A DNA stretch of 47,870 nt from Alectoria sarmentosa (lineage: Eukaryota > Ascomycota > Lecanoromycetes > Lecanorales > Parmeliaceae): the NCBI GenBank assembly GCA_009733775.1, contig WOGZ01000258.1:1-47870 (forward strand), read 5' to 3'. The notes beneath the pieces were generated by a model. It ran no database searches, was not told the DNA's origin, and worked only from the letters and a program-made list of their open reading frames with translations. The translations under genes were made by a program, and so were the position numbers. Within the stretch, counting starts at the first letter, position 1. Each line of letters begins with the position of its first letter. Below are positions 1 through 11,799 of the stretch, piece by piece.

Positions 1-64
1 ATTGGATTGGATTGGATTGGATTGGATTGGATTGGATTGGATTGGATTGGATTGAATTGGATTG
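1..64. repeat. (ATTGG)n microsatellite
   Basis: The window opens inside a run of about eleven ATTGG units. The last units carry a G-to-A change (ATTGA) and then the pattern breaks. The array continues off the left edge, so its real length is unknown. The unit is not a known fungal telomere unit (TTAGGG), so a chromosome end is not implied. Confidence 0.95.
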
Positions 65-259
65 TAGATATGAAAGGGGGATGGATTGTATTGTGTCTAT
101 GAAAGGGGGATGAATGGGGTTTCGGGGCTTGAAAGGATATGGTTTTTTTCGTTTGCTTCGTTTGTTTGCTTTGGGGAGGTTTTTATGGTTGGTGTTGTGG
201 TTTTGTGGTTTTGTGGTGTTGTGGTGTTGTGGTGATTTTGGTGTTTTGGTGGTTGGGCG

Positions 260-331
260 ATGATGGAGATGGAGATGGAGATGGAGATGGAGATGGAGAT
301 GAAGATGAAGATGGAGATGGAGATGGAGATG
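260..331. repeat. (GGAGAT)n microsatellite
   Basis: About twelve six-base units of GGAGAT, with two units reading GAAGAT in the middle. The repeat is open in several frames (Gly-Asp, Glu-Met, or Pro-Ser on the other strand), which creates spurious ORFs here. I see no reason to believe any of them is translated. Confidence 0.95.
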
Positions 332-433
332 GGTTTGAGGGTTTTGCTCTGGGAGTGTCTTCTTCACGCAAAGTTTTTATTCTCGCGCATTTACGATTTT
401 CATCAATCCTTTCTGCCGCGACGTTTGGGGACA

Positions 434-464
434 GAGAAGAAGAAGAAGAAGAAGAAGAAGAAGA
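434..464. repeat. (GAA)n trinucleotide repeat
   Basis: About nine uninterrupted GAA/AAG units 100 bp after the GGAGAT array. A short CTG/GCT run (about six units) follows at 531-549. The group of simple repeats in the first 550 bases suggests a relaxed, non-coding stretch. Confidence 0.95.
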
Positions 465-530
465 TCTTACATACATACATTACCCCCTAGCGCGCTGCGC
501 TCTGCTGAGAAAACCCGTCCCGTCTTTTCG

Positions 531-549
531 TGCTGCTGCTGCTGCTGCT
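531..549. repeat. (GCT)n trinucleotide repeat
   Basis: A short perfect run of six GCT units. It is too short to be remarkable alone and belongs to the same microsatellite cluster. Confidence 0.85.
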
Positions 550-719
550 CGGAACCATAATCGAATCGCAGCCCTTTTCCTTCACTGTAGAATAAACAAA
601 GATTGGCTGGAATGGGAACTTGTAATAACAAAAATTGGCTGGCTGGAATGGGACTTGTTATTTGCAGAAAACCCGGATTTTGCCAAACTTTGCCCCTCTA
701 TTTTACTTAAGTAAGTAAA

Positions 720-3700
720 CTATAGCTGCTAGATAGATATGGTATTCATAGACTGTTTGGAATTATGGGTGGGTTTTTTTTTTGTTGATTGAGAAAAGGG
801 AAGGGAATATGTGCCTAGCTACCTAAGCATGAGGGAGTGGGTTTTTATTTATTTATTTGGATGGATGGTATATATAGTTTGGTTACATGTGATGTATATA
901 TGTCGTCAGCTGGGATAGGATAGTAGCGTTTTTTGGGATTTTCAAGGGATGATAGGTTATAGAAGAAAAAGAAAAAGGCCCTTGTCTCGTTATCTCGTTT
1001 TTTTGTTTAGGCTAGGCATTGCGCCGCTGCTCGAATCCATAACACACTTGAGCCTTTTGGGCGATTTATTTTACTTGGAGACAACAAGTCGACTCAAGAG
1101 GGCTGCAAGTGTCGCCTTCACAAACAGCAAGTTTGGAACGTCGAGACGTGAATGCTCTGCGGTAACGCAACGCCATCCGCACCCGTAGGCTGGTCCATTG
1201 AAAATCTCTCGTAGGTACTGCAATCCCTTCCAGGCGAAGACGGTGGTGGTGTCAATGACCCGAGTGCCCGTCGTCGCCGCTTTTGAAGGGCCGTGTTGAG
1301 CAGACGTCGTTGAGGGTTCGAGTATACTACTCGTGGCATTGCTTCGAGCCCCAGATACTAGTACCTGGGGAAGGTCGTGCCGCTGTGTTGTTTTATGTTT
1401 CTGTGAGATGAGAGTGTGATGGTAAAAAGAGAGAGACGGAGACATGATGTGAGATTCCATGAGTAATGCAGCGCTCTGGCGAGAAGGGCATGGTAGCCAT
1501 ATTGACTGCTGTCTGAAAATGGCAGACTTGGGAGACTATATGCGTCTGGGCTGAGGTAATGCTAAATTCATTTATCATTTTCGGTCGAGAGTGCCTTGGT
1601 GAGGGCTGCTCTTAAGCAAGCGTTGATGGAGCCGGTATAGGTGTAGGTGAATGCCATGCGTGGTGTTGGTGGCCGTACACGTGAGAGGATCTGTGGCGGT
1701 GTGGATTGGCGAGAACGGATTGTTCCACGCCGTACTGGAAAGGACTGATATTTTTCGTAGTAAGTGTAGTAAGGCTGGGAGTACCCAAGGCATATGATGT
1801 TTCTCACCGTTCAATCCTAAACGGTTTTTGAGCGGCGGATTTTGGGCGGTCCGCATAGGCCTTTGGGATTAAATGTCATAATTTGTGTGGAGAATTGGTT
1901 AGCCTCCGGGCGGGCAGGGATTGGTTCGATAACTGAATAAATTAAGATGGCGTTTGAAGCTGAGAGAAGACCTGCGGGGACCATGAGACCTGGGCTGAAA
2001 AGTGTAATGGGAGGAGGTGTGTTTGGAGAACATTGGTGCTTTTTTTTGAGGTGGTGCTACATATAATACGCAAGCTGTCATCGTGAAAAACGTTGAAATT
2101 ATAAATATCAGCATGAGACAGTTGACCGATGAGAGGATAGCAAAGGTGGTCGAGGGCTAATGATTGGCTGGGAAGGTTTGATTGAATTTTGTTGAAAATA
2201 AGACGGGCTCATTATTTTGATATGGTCGAAGACAGGATGTGAGGCTGGTCACGAAAGTGTGCTTCTTGCCCGAGTGGTGATGCTCATCTTGACCTGAAAC
2301 CTTCTTTCAAGCCACCATTCTCATAGGACTGTTGTCCAGCGTTTGCATACAGCAACGAGAATCTCGGCGGCCTGACCAATCTGCGAGTGGCTGTTTCATT
2401 AAACCCGAAGTAATTCGAATCATCAGCGTTACCCCAAATGGATCCAACGTTCTACGTTTTGGACGGCTTTTTTTCTTTCACTGGAGGACAACTAATCTGG
2501 AGCAAAACAATGTCTCAGTAGCGGGGGACAAATACGCCACGAGCAAGCCGAGATCTATACATCTTGCGTTAGTCCATTTGTGCTGTTTTGCCACCAGCGA
2601 GATCGAACGGACCGAATAATGTTTGGATTGAATACTGTGAATTACAGCCCGCAGGTGAAAGGATGCGATCATAAGCTCTGGATACGTTGGAAAATGTTGA
2701 CAGATCTCTCGCAGAGACAATGTGACCAACTCAGATTTAGCCACCCCGCAAGCCATCCGGGCTCCTGTACACCGAGTCCCTAACAATGCTAGACACTTAA
2801 GAATGCAAAACTTGACGACAGGCTTGCGCCAACCATCTTGAAGAACGCGATGTGTAAAGTGGTTTAGGAAGATCATGATGGGGCGACGAAGTAAACGCGC
2901 CACACTGTCCCTATCTACAACCTTGTTTGTTGAAGCAGTGCTTAGTGCTGAGTATTCATGATCCATAGCAGTACCCAGGAGTCTTGCGTAGATCTCAATC
3001 CGGCGCAACAGAAAAGGAAATGTGAAGGTGAAAGCAGCAGATACGGAGACACTGGAACCTCGAGCTCGAAGTCGGATCCGAGAGTCGTGTTCACTGAAGA
3101 TTCAACGTACTGAAAGAGACTTAGGATGCCCCTATGTATAAGCATGCATGCATGATAAGATTCAAAGACCGCGTCACCATGCGAGCATCGACGTCGTAGG
3201 AGCCAATTTTTCTGATAATTGTCCAATAATGTAAACCTCTGTGAGTGGCGCAAAGGACACACACCCGAGCCATGATTTTCCGATTGGACACCTGCTTGAG
3301 GCGAGAGGACCTGACAGAGCGTGACCAACGCCAAACTACTTGCTACAACATAGGACGATTACTAAACGCGTTCGCCGTGACTCCCCAACGATCAAGGACT
3401 TCTTCAGCGGCGAGCAGCCGGGTTGAGGTACTCTACTAATGTCATTTGTAGAGTTACTTCGCTCGATGCCGCATATGTAGAGGTTCGGCAAGGGCCAGTT
3501 GTTTGGCAAAGTGATCCGATCCGCAAGCCAGGGCAGCAATTTCTCTCAGTGCTAGCCTGTCGGTACAGCATGACTGCGTCACCGTATCTTAACTTCGTTC
3601 CGCTTTTTCAATTGCAGTAATTTATTCGATGGCAATTCGAGCTCTCGAAACATGGTTGAGATGCAGTGGTTTTACTTCGCTTGATCGTTTGTGCGGATAT

Positions 3701-4070
3701 TTTGTAGTTGTAGGGACATTCGTATGTTGTGTTGTACTCGTATCGATTGATTCACTCCGACGGTTGGGGAAATTGCTTCGGAGTAGAAGCGACCTTTCCT
3801 TTATATGAGGCTAGTGGTGTCACTAGTCTAAGTGAGGAGTAACGCTTTGAGCCACACGACTCGCCTTGTTCACCCTCTTGGGCTCACCTCATCTTTGAAG
3901 CGTGATTTTCACGGCGGCGATAGACACCTTTCCTTGACGATGATATGCCAGGACCTACAATATGTGTTCCTGGTGTGCATGCGCTTTGAGTATGGGAAGA
4001 CTAAACTCGCCTTTTGTACGCGCGTAAAGCAATACATCACTTCGATACTACCAAGCACGGACAACATCCC
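720..4070. other. Gene-poor interval, no recognised gene
   Basis: No ORF here carries a motif I recognise, and codon patterns look random. The longest open stretches are on the minus strand: 3008-2478 (176 codons) and 3334-2942 (130 codons), which overlap in different frames. Neither shows a domain, and no convincing GTRAGT...YAG intron joins them. They could be exons of an unrecognised gene, but I would not annotate them without transcript evidence. The 3' part lies just downstream of the P450 stop and may hold its 3' UTR. Confidence 0.4.
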
Positions 4071-5907
4071 TCAACCTTTCGCTTCTGTAACCAAGACTTT
4101 CAAATGTCCCATCATTCTATACACAGTGCAATCCTTCCATTCCATGTCCGCGGGCGTAGTCTGATATAATTCGAGATCGAATTTCCGAAAAAGATGCGCG
4201 AGCGTGAGGTACAGCTCGCAATATGCTAGACTGGTATAGTCAGCCAATGCTGCCCTTCAAATTGTTGATAACAAGGGAGCTCAACACAGCATTGTGCCGA
4301 CGATGACATGATCGAAGCAAAGCACTTACTTCATCCCCGTACACGTCCGCGACCCCCGCGAGAACGACACCAAATTCTTCTCCATATCCCCCACACTTCC
4401 CTGCAGCCAGCGTTCGGGTCGGAATGTGTTCGGGTCCTCGAAAACTTTCGGGTTACGATGATGCACGTATGTGCCACTGGTAATGATCGTCCCTGGCGGT
4501 ATCTGCCGTCCGCAGAACACGGCGCCGGTCGAGGGAACGGTACGAGGAAGGCGGCCTGGAGACCCGGATACATACCGCAGAGATTCTTTGATTACAGCGC
4601 GCAGGTATGGCAGCTTCTCGAGCGCGGCCCACTCCACCAAGCTGTCTCTGTCGGGTATTGCCTCTTTCAACTCGGTTTTGAGCTTTCGCAGCATGTCGGG
4701 ATGTGTCAACATCCCATACGTAGCGGTCACGAGCGTGTGCGCCGTGCTGTCTGTTCCTGCCATCAGCAATAAGAGCGCATCGCCGGTTAGTTCTTGCAAG
4801 GTGGGCGTGTATTGTCCCTTTTCCACATTGGGGTTGAGCATTGTGTCGAAGACTGTGGGTAAGCTGCCCGGGGCGGTGGGGTTCTTTTGAAGTTCGACTA
4901 TGCGGTCACGACAGAACTTCGAAGTATATCAGCAGATACCAAGAACAAGCCGGGCGGTTATGCCGTAGCGTACGTTGAGGCACCATTTCGTGAGATACAA
5001 CGGTTTGAATAGCTTCTCAAACAGCGTTTCTGGCAGCAGGTCTGTTATTCGAAATAGCAACATAAAGGGCGTCGGGAAATAGTGCACCCATTGGATATCC
5101 TTTAGACTCGCATCCAGCGCCATTATCAGCGGAAAATCAAAATCTGGTGCATCCAACGCTCCCAAGGGCTTCTGAAATGAGTGATTCATGATAGTATCTG
5201 CAGTAATACACCGAAAGCCGAAACTCAGATTCACGGCTTTGCCAGATATCGCTGCGTCTGATAGGACGGAAATGAATTTGACTGTGCATTTCGATATCAA
5301 GGGCTCTGCGCGCCGGATCGCTTCACGGGAGAAGTAGGGCGATATCATGTTGATGCGCGCCATGGCGGGTTTCGTTTCGAGGATCTGGTTGAGAGAGCCG
5401 TTGAGGGGTGGGAACCCTTTATAGAAGGAGTGTTCTTTGTCGAAGCGGGTGCCAGTCTTGAAGATCCTGGAGTTCTCAGTGCCCACAGAGATTCTTACCC
5501 GGGGGGGGGGAAAGCTTACTGATTATAGGCATCCATGTCTGCGACGTGGAGCTCATTCGGCCAAGCCCGTACGATTGGACCTAGAAAGGGTTCAGGCAGT
5601 AGTGGAAGAATTGGGGTTGGTTATAAACGGTACCATATTTCTGATGGAGGGCAGGCATCTCTTTGATATACGAGCGTGTTTCGCTCAGGTCATAGAACGC
5701 TCCATACAGATTGGTGAGGGCTGCTAGTCTGGGACCAGGGAACTGTGCCAGAGGATGGAAAGTGAGACGATAGATGTATTTGGCTACCTGGAAAGCGATA
5801 AACCCCAAAAGGATTGAAGCCAGCGCTGAGCTTGAGGGGGCAGGTAGGAGATCAAGCATTGCTGTCGACATAACGTAGACTGATATAAGCGGAGGCGATG
5901 TATCCAA
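4071..5907 (-). CDS. Cytochrome P450 monooxygenase, complete, 5 exons
   Basis: A membrane-anchored haem-thiolate monooxygenase, expected on the ER and fed electrons by NADPH-P450 reductase; its substrate cannot be read from sequence. Exons on the minus strand are 5907-5634, 5580-5520, 5466-4974, 4916-4330 and 4230-4071, with introns of 53, 53, 57 and 99 nt that all begin GT and end AG. They total 1575 nt, giving 524 residues with no internal stop. Visible motifs: a hydrophobic anchor at about residues 28-46, the proline-rich hinge FPGP at 56-59, the I-helix AGTDST at 329-334, ExxR as ESLR at 387-390, PERW at 443-446, and the haem loop FSRGSRTCTG at 461-470 with Cys468 as axial ligand. The length is normal for the family. 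The segment WPNELHVADMDAYNQIF and the haem loop resemble the trichodiene-oxygenase-like (CYP58/CYP65-type) group of ascomycete P450s; that placement is inference. No other biosynthetic gene is adjacent. Met13 is an alternative start. Confidence 0.93.
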
Positions 5908-8900
5908 AGCTCTACTGCCAATGTGTACTCAAAGATTTGAAGGTGAGGTTGAAATGTACAATGATAATTGTGTTGCTCTCATCATCTTCAACCCGCTTTG
6001 TGTTTTTTGCTTTCACAAGTCACAATATTCACCCCGCTGTTCCGGATAAATTTTAGCATAGAGTAGACAAGTAAAGTAAGCACTAAGAAATGTCCGCTCT
6101 TATCGGCATCCTAGCAAAGAAGCTATACAAGGTAGTTTGAACTCTATTTCCGATAGAGTTTAAGGTAGTTCCTTCATGCTTCAGCTTCGGTAAGAACCTA
6201 ACATGCTGTGCTCAGGTGCCGTATCTTAGCCTGAGCATTTCTCTGTTGGGAAGAACCCCTCAAAATTAGATCTGGGCGATGGCAGAAACAGAGCGAATGC
6301 TTTGAAATTCGATCATTATACAATTATTGTACTACTGCCGAACGGCGACTGTCTTGAATGACGTTCGCGAACCGAAAGTGCTGACCATCAGCATAAGATT
6401 CATCTTGGGACGAAGCTGACTCGGGTACTGCTGTTCTGAGACGGGGCACCGTAGAATTACGATTGTCAACAGTTGGATTGGACACTAGGCTAGGAAGCAA
6501 GGCTCTCATTATATTGGAAAATTGAAGCCGGAGCAGCAACTACACCTGATAATATCGTCTTGGTAGTGTACTCTCTTTCGATAAGACGTCGAAGCCCAGA
6601 TCCCGCAGGCAATACTCGAGAATTCAAAAATGGATAGCTATACCGAGGCGCGTCTCTTGGACCTCGCAGCGATCCTTTCTCCCAGGAAACCCCTCCGATT
6701 AGAAACCTTGCGCGACTTCCCCACCGAGCCATAACCCGCAGCCTTGATCAAGACTCTTGAAGGCTCTTATCGGAATTCTCATCATGACTACCAAACCACA
6801 CCAAGGACTTCGAGCCCGCCTTCCTCTCCCGCGTCTCCGCCAAGCTATCCTACTCGGAAATTCAAATACCCAGCGGTTGTGCAAGGCGCTCTCAGCTTTG
6901 CATCCAGGAGAGCCCCCGCATTTCTGTGGCGACTGCGACTGGCGCTGTTACGATGGCCAAGATATGTTCGATGAAGTGGCCTAGACTGGACTTTCGCATG
7001 GTCGACGGTTTCATTCATATTGGGGGGTGGGGGGGATCCTGGCGCACGCGGAGCATTTAAAGAGGTCAGAATGGACCGAGGAAGGTCATCGAGACGGCAA
7101 TTGCGTGGAAGAGGATGAACGGAGGTGCGGGGGAGAATCAAGCGCACATATTCATAATATTGAATGATCTTCGATTTGAGACTTACTGAGGATCTGGTCA
7201 ATACCAGGATGTGATTTGTACTATAGATTTAAATAGACGACGTCTGAACGGTATCGGAAGTTGTGGCCGACGGATTTTTGTAGCGTTCCAGGGCAAAGAC
7301 AGTGCGCTTCTCGAGCGTCAGTCAGTCCCCCTTTGGAGATTCTCAATCAAGAGCTGGAAGCTTGGAACTCTGTTCTTGGCTTTCAAGCGCTGTTTCGAAG
7401 TGTGTGTGTCATGCACGGACCATTGGCAATGTTCACATGGCCATATTACATGTGTATCGAGGTCCTCTTGCCACACACTTCACATGGTATGTCTAGCCTA
7501 CCACACTTTCTACTCCATAGAACAAGCAATCAATCAATCAATCCATTACCCGCGAACAAAGCTTGGTATCACACATGATCATCACACACGGGCACAGGAA
7601 AGGCCCTGTAAACTCTTCGAGCTGATTTTTATTATCCGGCTAAAGAAAGCAGCAACCTCACTGAGTGAATTACTGACTGACTACAAATCGACCGAGAGAA
7701 AGTTTACTTACGCTTTCGCTACTAATGACCATACACCTGTAATAAATATCAAACCCTCCAAAACAGCACCATCAAGATAAGAAGCGTTTTCTATATCCAT
7801 GAAAAACTTCAAACCTTTCACATTGAACGATGACAGCAGCATAGTAGTCGGTGGCTTCATCTCAACCAATCGATACATTCTGTTCAATCAAAGTCGCAGT
7901 AGGCGAGAAGCATCATCATCGGGCGCGACTGATTACTCGAGAATAACGGGTGTCCGGATACCGGTTGTGGAATTGTCTTGGTAGTGTTGACCACTGTCGT
8001 TTTTGAACTCTCGAGGCCTTTTCAATAATGACGCTCTGGGTGGGATCGACGATGCCGGTTGGAGAAGGTCCTGGCTAGCTTACTACTGTTTCGTGGAACA
8101 TGGTTCTTCGTTCTTCGGGGAGGTGGAATGCCTTGAGTTGAGAACGGTTCTTGGCAGTTGTTGATGACAAGGTTTTGTGATTTGGTTCGGTCGTTGCGTT
8201 TGGGGGGAATGTATTGCGCTCGATAGGTGATCTGGTCGCCTTAATAAATATATATATATTATTTTTTATAGAGTTTTTAGTTTTTTTTCCATTTCATGAA
8301 GGGGTGCAGTTTATGCATTCGTAGATTAAATCATTTGCTGATAGAAGTGACCTACCGCTGATTCGTACGCGTGAAAACAACCCGATTAGATATCAGGAGC
8401 GTATGTTGTCGTCTTTTCTCTGCAGCCTCCTGCACGGTATCATCATTCTTCCCCCGGGCCCGCATCTGACGCGACGAGCACGCGAATCGTGAGGTGTTCA
8501 ACTTTCTCTTTCTATCTAGTGAGTAGCTTATAAAGATTTTTCGAATATCAATCAGTCTTCTTTTTGCTACGGTTCTAGATATATCCAAAGATGGATAATA
8601 TCTTGAACGCCGCTAGTAGAACACTCACCCCCTCTACGAATAGTGCCCCCAGATAGCCAATACCTAGCGATAAACTTGGGTGTCGGGCCTCCAAAGTCCT
8701 GAGGCTCCAGAGACTCAGCACTTTATGCTGTACAGGTACAAATCCGAGCCCGATCTCGAAAGCGGGCTTCTCGGGCGGAATAGACTACTTGGCGGGGGTC
8801 TTAACAATGTCCGAGACCTTTGGTGTACCCTCCATACAAGGCCAGAGGAGAATCTTTGATTTGTTTCGTCACCAAGCCACTGATAACACTGGTTTGATGG

Positions 8901-8992
8901 TAGCCTTGTGCGTTCGCTGCGCAAAGTCGGGCGTAGCTCTGAGAATTGGAATGCATGATGCATGTGCTAGAGCAGACTTGTACTAGGTCGTG
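5908..8992. other. Intergenic interval upstream of the P450 and left flank of the transposon
   Basis: The first few hundred bases should hold the P450 promoter; no clear TATA box was picked out. The rest holds no recognised gene. A weak candidate at 6630-6984 (+) starts ATGGATAGC, is open for 34 codons, and is followed by frames ending in a Cys-rich segment (HFCGDCDWRCYDG, to 6984). It would need a frameshift or an intron and matches nothing I know. Short simple repeats occur at about 7529 (CAAT)n and 8244-8262 (AT)n. Confidence 0.4.
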
Positions 8993-9000
8993 ATCATCGC
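8993..9000. repeat. Target site duplication, left copy (ATCATCGC)
   Basis: The eight bases directly before the left inverted repeat. They are identical to 11792-11799, directly after the right inverted repeat. Eight bp is the standard duplication length for hAT transposons. Confidence 0.92.
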
Positions 9001-9023
9001 CAAGGCGCCCGATGGTCCAGACC
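9001..9023 (+). repeat. Left terminal inverted repeat of the hAT element
   Basis: It begins CAAGGCGCCCGATGGTCC and ends at base 9023. It pairs with the right end at 22 of 23 positions; the mismatch is base 4 (G here, T in the other copy). Confidence 0.93.
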
Positions 9024-9229
9024 ATCAAATCGAACTATTAGTCCTTAGTGGTCTGGACTAATCTAATAAACTAGTAGTCCGGACAGGTCCATGCTACTGA
9101 ACGGATTACCATGAACTGATTCAATAATATAAACGAACGATCTGAATCAATAGTCCAAATGATCCATTTTGATTATTGCATATTTAAATATGATAAACGT
9201 ATATTTAATAGCAATGATATAGGGCTGAC

Positions 9230-11668
9230 GTGATAAAACTAACTGAGAATAAATTATTCTCCAAGCCTCAACATATTAATGTCATATTATTATTCGATAA
9301 TCACATTATCATGACACATAACGATAATGAATTCGAACTATCAAAAATCATTATTATTATTTCGACCTCATTTACCCTCGTTGCAAAAACCACAACGTCC
9401 TCACATCACCTCACAAAACAAACACGAAATATATCGACTCGAAAAAAAATGATACTTAAGGTATCATTCAAAAAACGACCTGCTGTACCTATTTTACGAG
9501 CCTTAAACGATCATTCGCCATTCATTATAATCTTTGTCGACATCATAAATTCATTTGATAATGATAAAGAGAAGAATAAAAAAGAAAATGAGAAAGAAGA
9601 ACCGTTCGAAACTTTTATATTAATTCTTGAATTCAACGTCTCTCAAGCATCAAAGCTCTCTTTTAAACGATTAAGGGTTAAAACTTTTCATATTCATAAA
9701 CACATTAGCACGCGAAATGATCATTTCATCTGCAATCGCTGCTTAAAAATTTATAATGTCATTAATAACACGAGAGCGATTACAAAACATTTGAAGAAAA
9801 CACACTTCATCGATTCTACGATTAGCAATATAACTAAAAAAAAAATAAGAGAGGGAACAACTATCGATGCAACTATATTTCGTGATATTAAAATCAATAT
9901 CAAGGCGAAAGAAAAGAAAAAGAAAAAATTCATAAGTCGTAACCTTGATAAGATTATTTTGAAATACTTGTTTCTACGATGAATCATTTTTACGAATATA
10001 CCTTTTAAGATAGTTAAACATAAGACCTTTCGAATTTATATGAAATACGTTAATCCCGTTGCCAATCGCATACTTTCAAACTCCGATTCCATCATCAAAA
10101 TACACATCGAATATTTATTTGTTGAGGGTAAACAGCGACTACGTCATATGTTAATCACAACATTATTAGATATTTATGTTATATGCGATATGTGAATTTT
10201 ATCAAATTATCTTAAACTATTAACAATATTCGACCATTTCACAAATGAAGATTCAAAATTACGCGTTATTATTCTCGCTCTCGTGAAACTACGAAAAAAA
10301 CATTCAGGTTTAAATCAAATGACAATTATTTTAAATGTGCTCAACGATTACGAGATACGCAACAAATTAAAATACATGATCATGAACAATGTTGATGTTA
10401 ATGATACTCTCATTAAGATAATTGCTGATGCCTTGCGTGAAGAAGGAGTGCTTTATAATCCTCTACAACGACGTCTTCAATGCAATAATCATATTATTAA
10501 TCTAATAATTTAAACCTTTTTTTTTAAAAAGACCGTTAATAATTACGAATATTTAGAGAATTCAGCATTATTTTCTTCCGATATCCAATTAAATCAATAA
10601 CGCAAATTGAGATCTCTCGATAAATTTCATAATATCGTGGTTTGAATCATGAAAAGTTCACAACGCATACAATTCTTTTTGAGACGAAACGATGAATTGA
10701 TGCCACATCGTAATAATAACATCAAATGAAATTTCTGATATGATATACTTGATTGAATCTTACGAAAGATCAAAAAAATTATTGTAAAGATCATCAATGA
10801 AAAACTTAAACTATCGAAGAATCTATTTATCATTAACGAATAAAAAACACTCGACCACATTCGTGATTTTCTATAAAATTTTCACGATATTATAAAGGCA
10901 ATCGAAGGTCGTATTGCTACTTTAAAACGAGTTTTTTCTATTATAAATTTTTTAATCAATACATTTAAGGATGTCGTCGAGAAATTCGCTGATCACGAGT
11001 TTATGAAAAAGTCTCTTCAGATTGAATTCACGAAATTATTGAAATATTGAAACAAAATAGTAAGATCATCGATCTACATCGCGGCAATCGTACTCGATTC
11101 TATTATCAAATGAACATATTTTGAAAAATGAAATTTCGAATGATAATCGAATATGAAAGTTGCAATAAAGAAATTTTGAGAAATTAAATATCGATTCTCT
11201 ACCGACCTTATCAGTCATTCGTTTATAACCTTCATTAATATTTTAAAGATCGATAACAAATATTTATTATGAATGAATAAAAAGCGAGCAATTCAATATA
11301 TCGATAACGAATTAAATTAATATATACGTGATTCATTAATTCTTTCGAAAAAAGATCGAACAACATTCGATTGATGATTGAATTCACATCAACGTGCTCG
11401 ATATCCTTTGCTATCAAAAATGATTATTGATATTTATTTCATATCTGCTATGTCTTCGGAACCAAAACGTGTCTTTTCTGGGGTTAAACACACGATGTCA
11501 GGTCAAAGGATTAATCTTAAGATTATTATCATAAAGCTATTGAAATGCTTAAAGTCATGATTTCGATTGGACATCTTTACGAAGCAAGATCTATATGCTA
11601 TCATCAATATTATGAATGAAGGGGCTATGGAGGTTATGAACGATTTGGAGGAGTCTTTGAATCAATAG
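9230..11668 (+). pseudogene. hAT transposase, frame-preserved but riddled with stops
   Basis: One frame can be followed for 813 codons from 9230 (a GTG in this copy; true start uncertain) to a natural-looking TAG at 11666-11668. Open pieces at 9230-9982, 10283-10513 and 11378-11560 all lie in that frame, so there is no net indel. The domain order is that of hAT transposases: a BED-type zinc finger (FICNRCLK...TKHLKKTH, about 9728-9803), the core region around 10000-10510 (IIFTNIPFKIVKH; LREEGVLYNPLQRRLQC; IINLII), and the C-terminal dimerisation segment (ISAMSSEPKRVFSGVKH, about 11440-11500). Stops at 9980-9982 and 10193-10195 are TGA where family members often have Trp, and the TAA at 10511-10513 stands where Gln is common. 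The region usually reading DNA..NDT reads NNVDVNDT, so a catalytic Asp may also be lost. Not functional. Confidence 0.9.
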
Positions 11669-11768
11669 GACGGACGATCCAAATGGATATGAACTAGTCC
11701 GACCGTGTGGACGGACTACGAACCGTTTATATAGCTTCAAATGGACCAGTTCAGGCCTTTAAACGGAC

Positions 11769-11791
11769 GGTCTGGACCATCGGGCGCATTG
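11769..11791 (-). repeat. Right terminal inverted repeat of the hAT element
   Basis: Read on the minus strand from 11791 it begins CAATGCGCCCGATGGTCC, matching the left end except at base 4. Confidence 0.93.
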
Positions 11792-11799
11792 ATCATCGC
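11792..11799. repeat. Target site duplication, right copy (ATCATCGC)
   Basis: Identical to 8993-9000. Together the two copies define the insertion boundaries to the base. Confidence 0.92.

Larger units (their letters stand above)
9001..11791 (+). mobile_element. hAT-superfamily DNA transposon, full length, inactivated
   Basis: A 2791-bp element with both ends intact. The 23-bp terminal inverted repeats (9001-9023 and 11769-11791) begin CAAGG / CAATG, fitting the CARNG-type ends of hAT elements, and differ at one position only. The 8-bp duplication ATCATCGC flanks it exactly. Inside the ends, at about 9040-9180 and 11665-11765, short motifs such as GGTCTGGAC, GTCCGGAC and GGACGGAC recur, as expected for subterminal transposase-binding sites. 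The interior is strongly AT-rich and encodes one broken transposase. The intact ends and perfect duplication imply a fairly recent insertion followed by rapid point mutation, most likely RIP. It is not autonomous now, but its ends could still be recognised by a related transposase. Confidence 0.93.

Noticed and set aside
1..64. ATTGG array as a telomere
   Set aside because: The unit is not the TTAGGG-type telomere repeat of filamentous fungi, and unique sequence follows without subtelomeric genes.
139..714. Long plus-strand frame and its opposite-strand partners over the first 700 bases
   Set aside because: They are open only because GGAGAT, GAA and GCT repeats lack stop codons in several frames; no protein-like sequence outside the repeats.
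1071..1860. Overlapping minus-strand frames of 60-129 codons
   Set aside because: Several frames are open over the same bases, none has a motif, and no convincing introns connect them.
2478..3334. Minus-strand frames of 176 and 130 codons as a two-exon gene
   Set aside because: They overlap in different frames and no GT...AG pair joins them into a sensible product; kept only as a note in the interval entry.
7211..7780. 189-codon plus-strand frame
   Set aside because: Composition is irregular, other frames on the same strand are also open, and no domain or splice evidence is visible.
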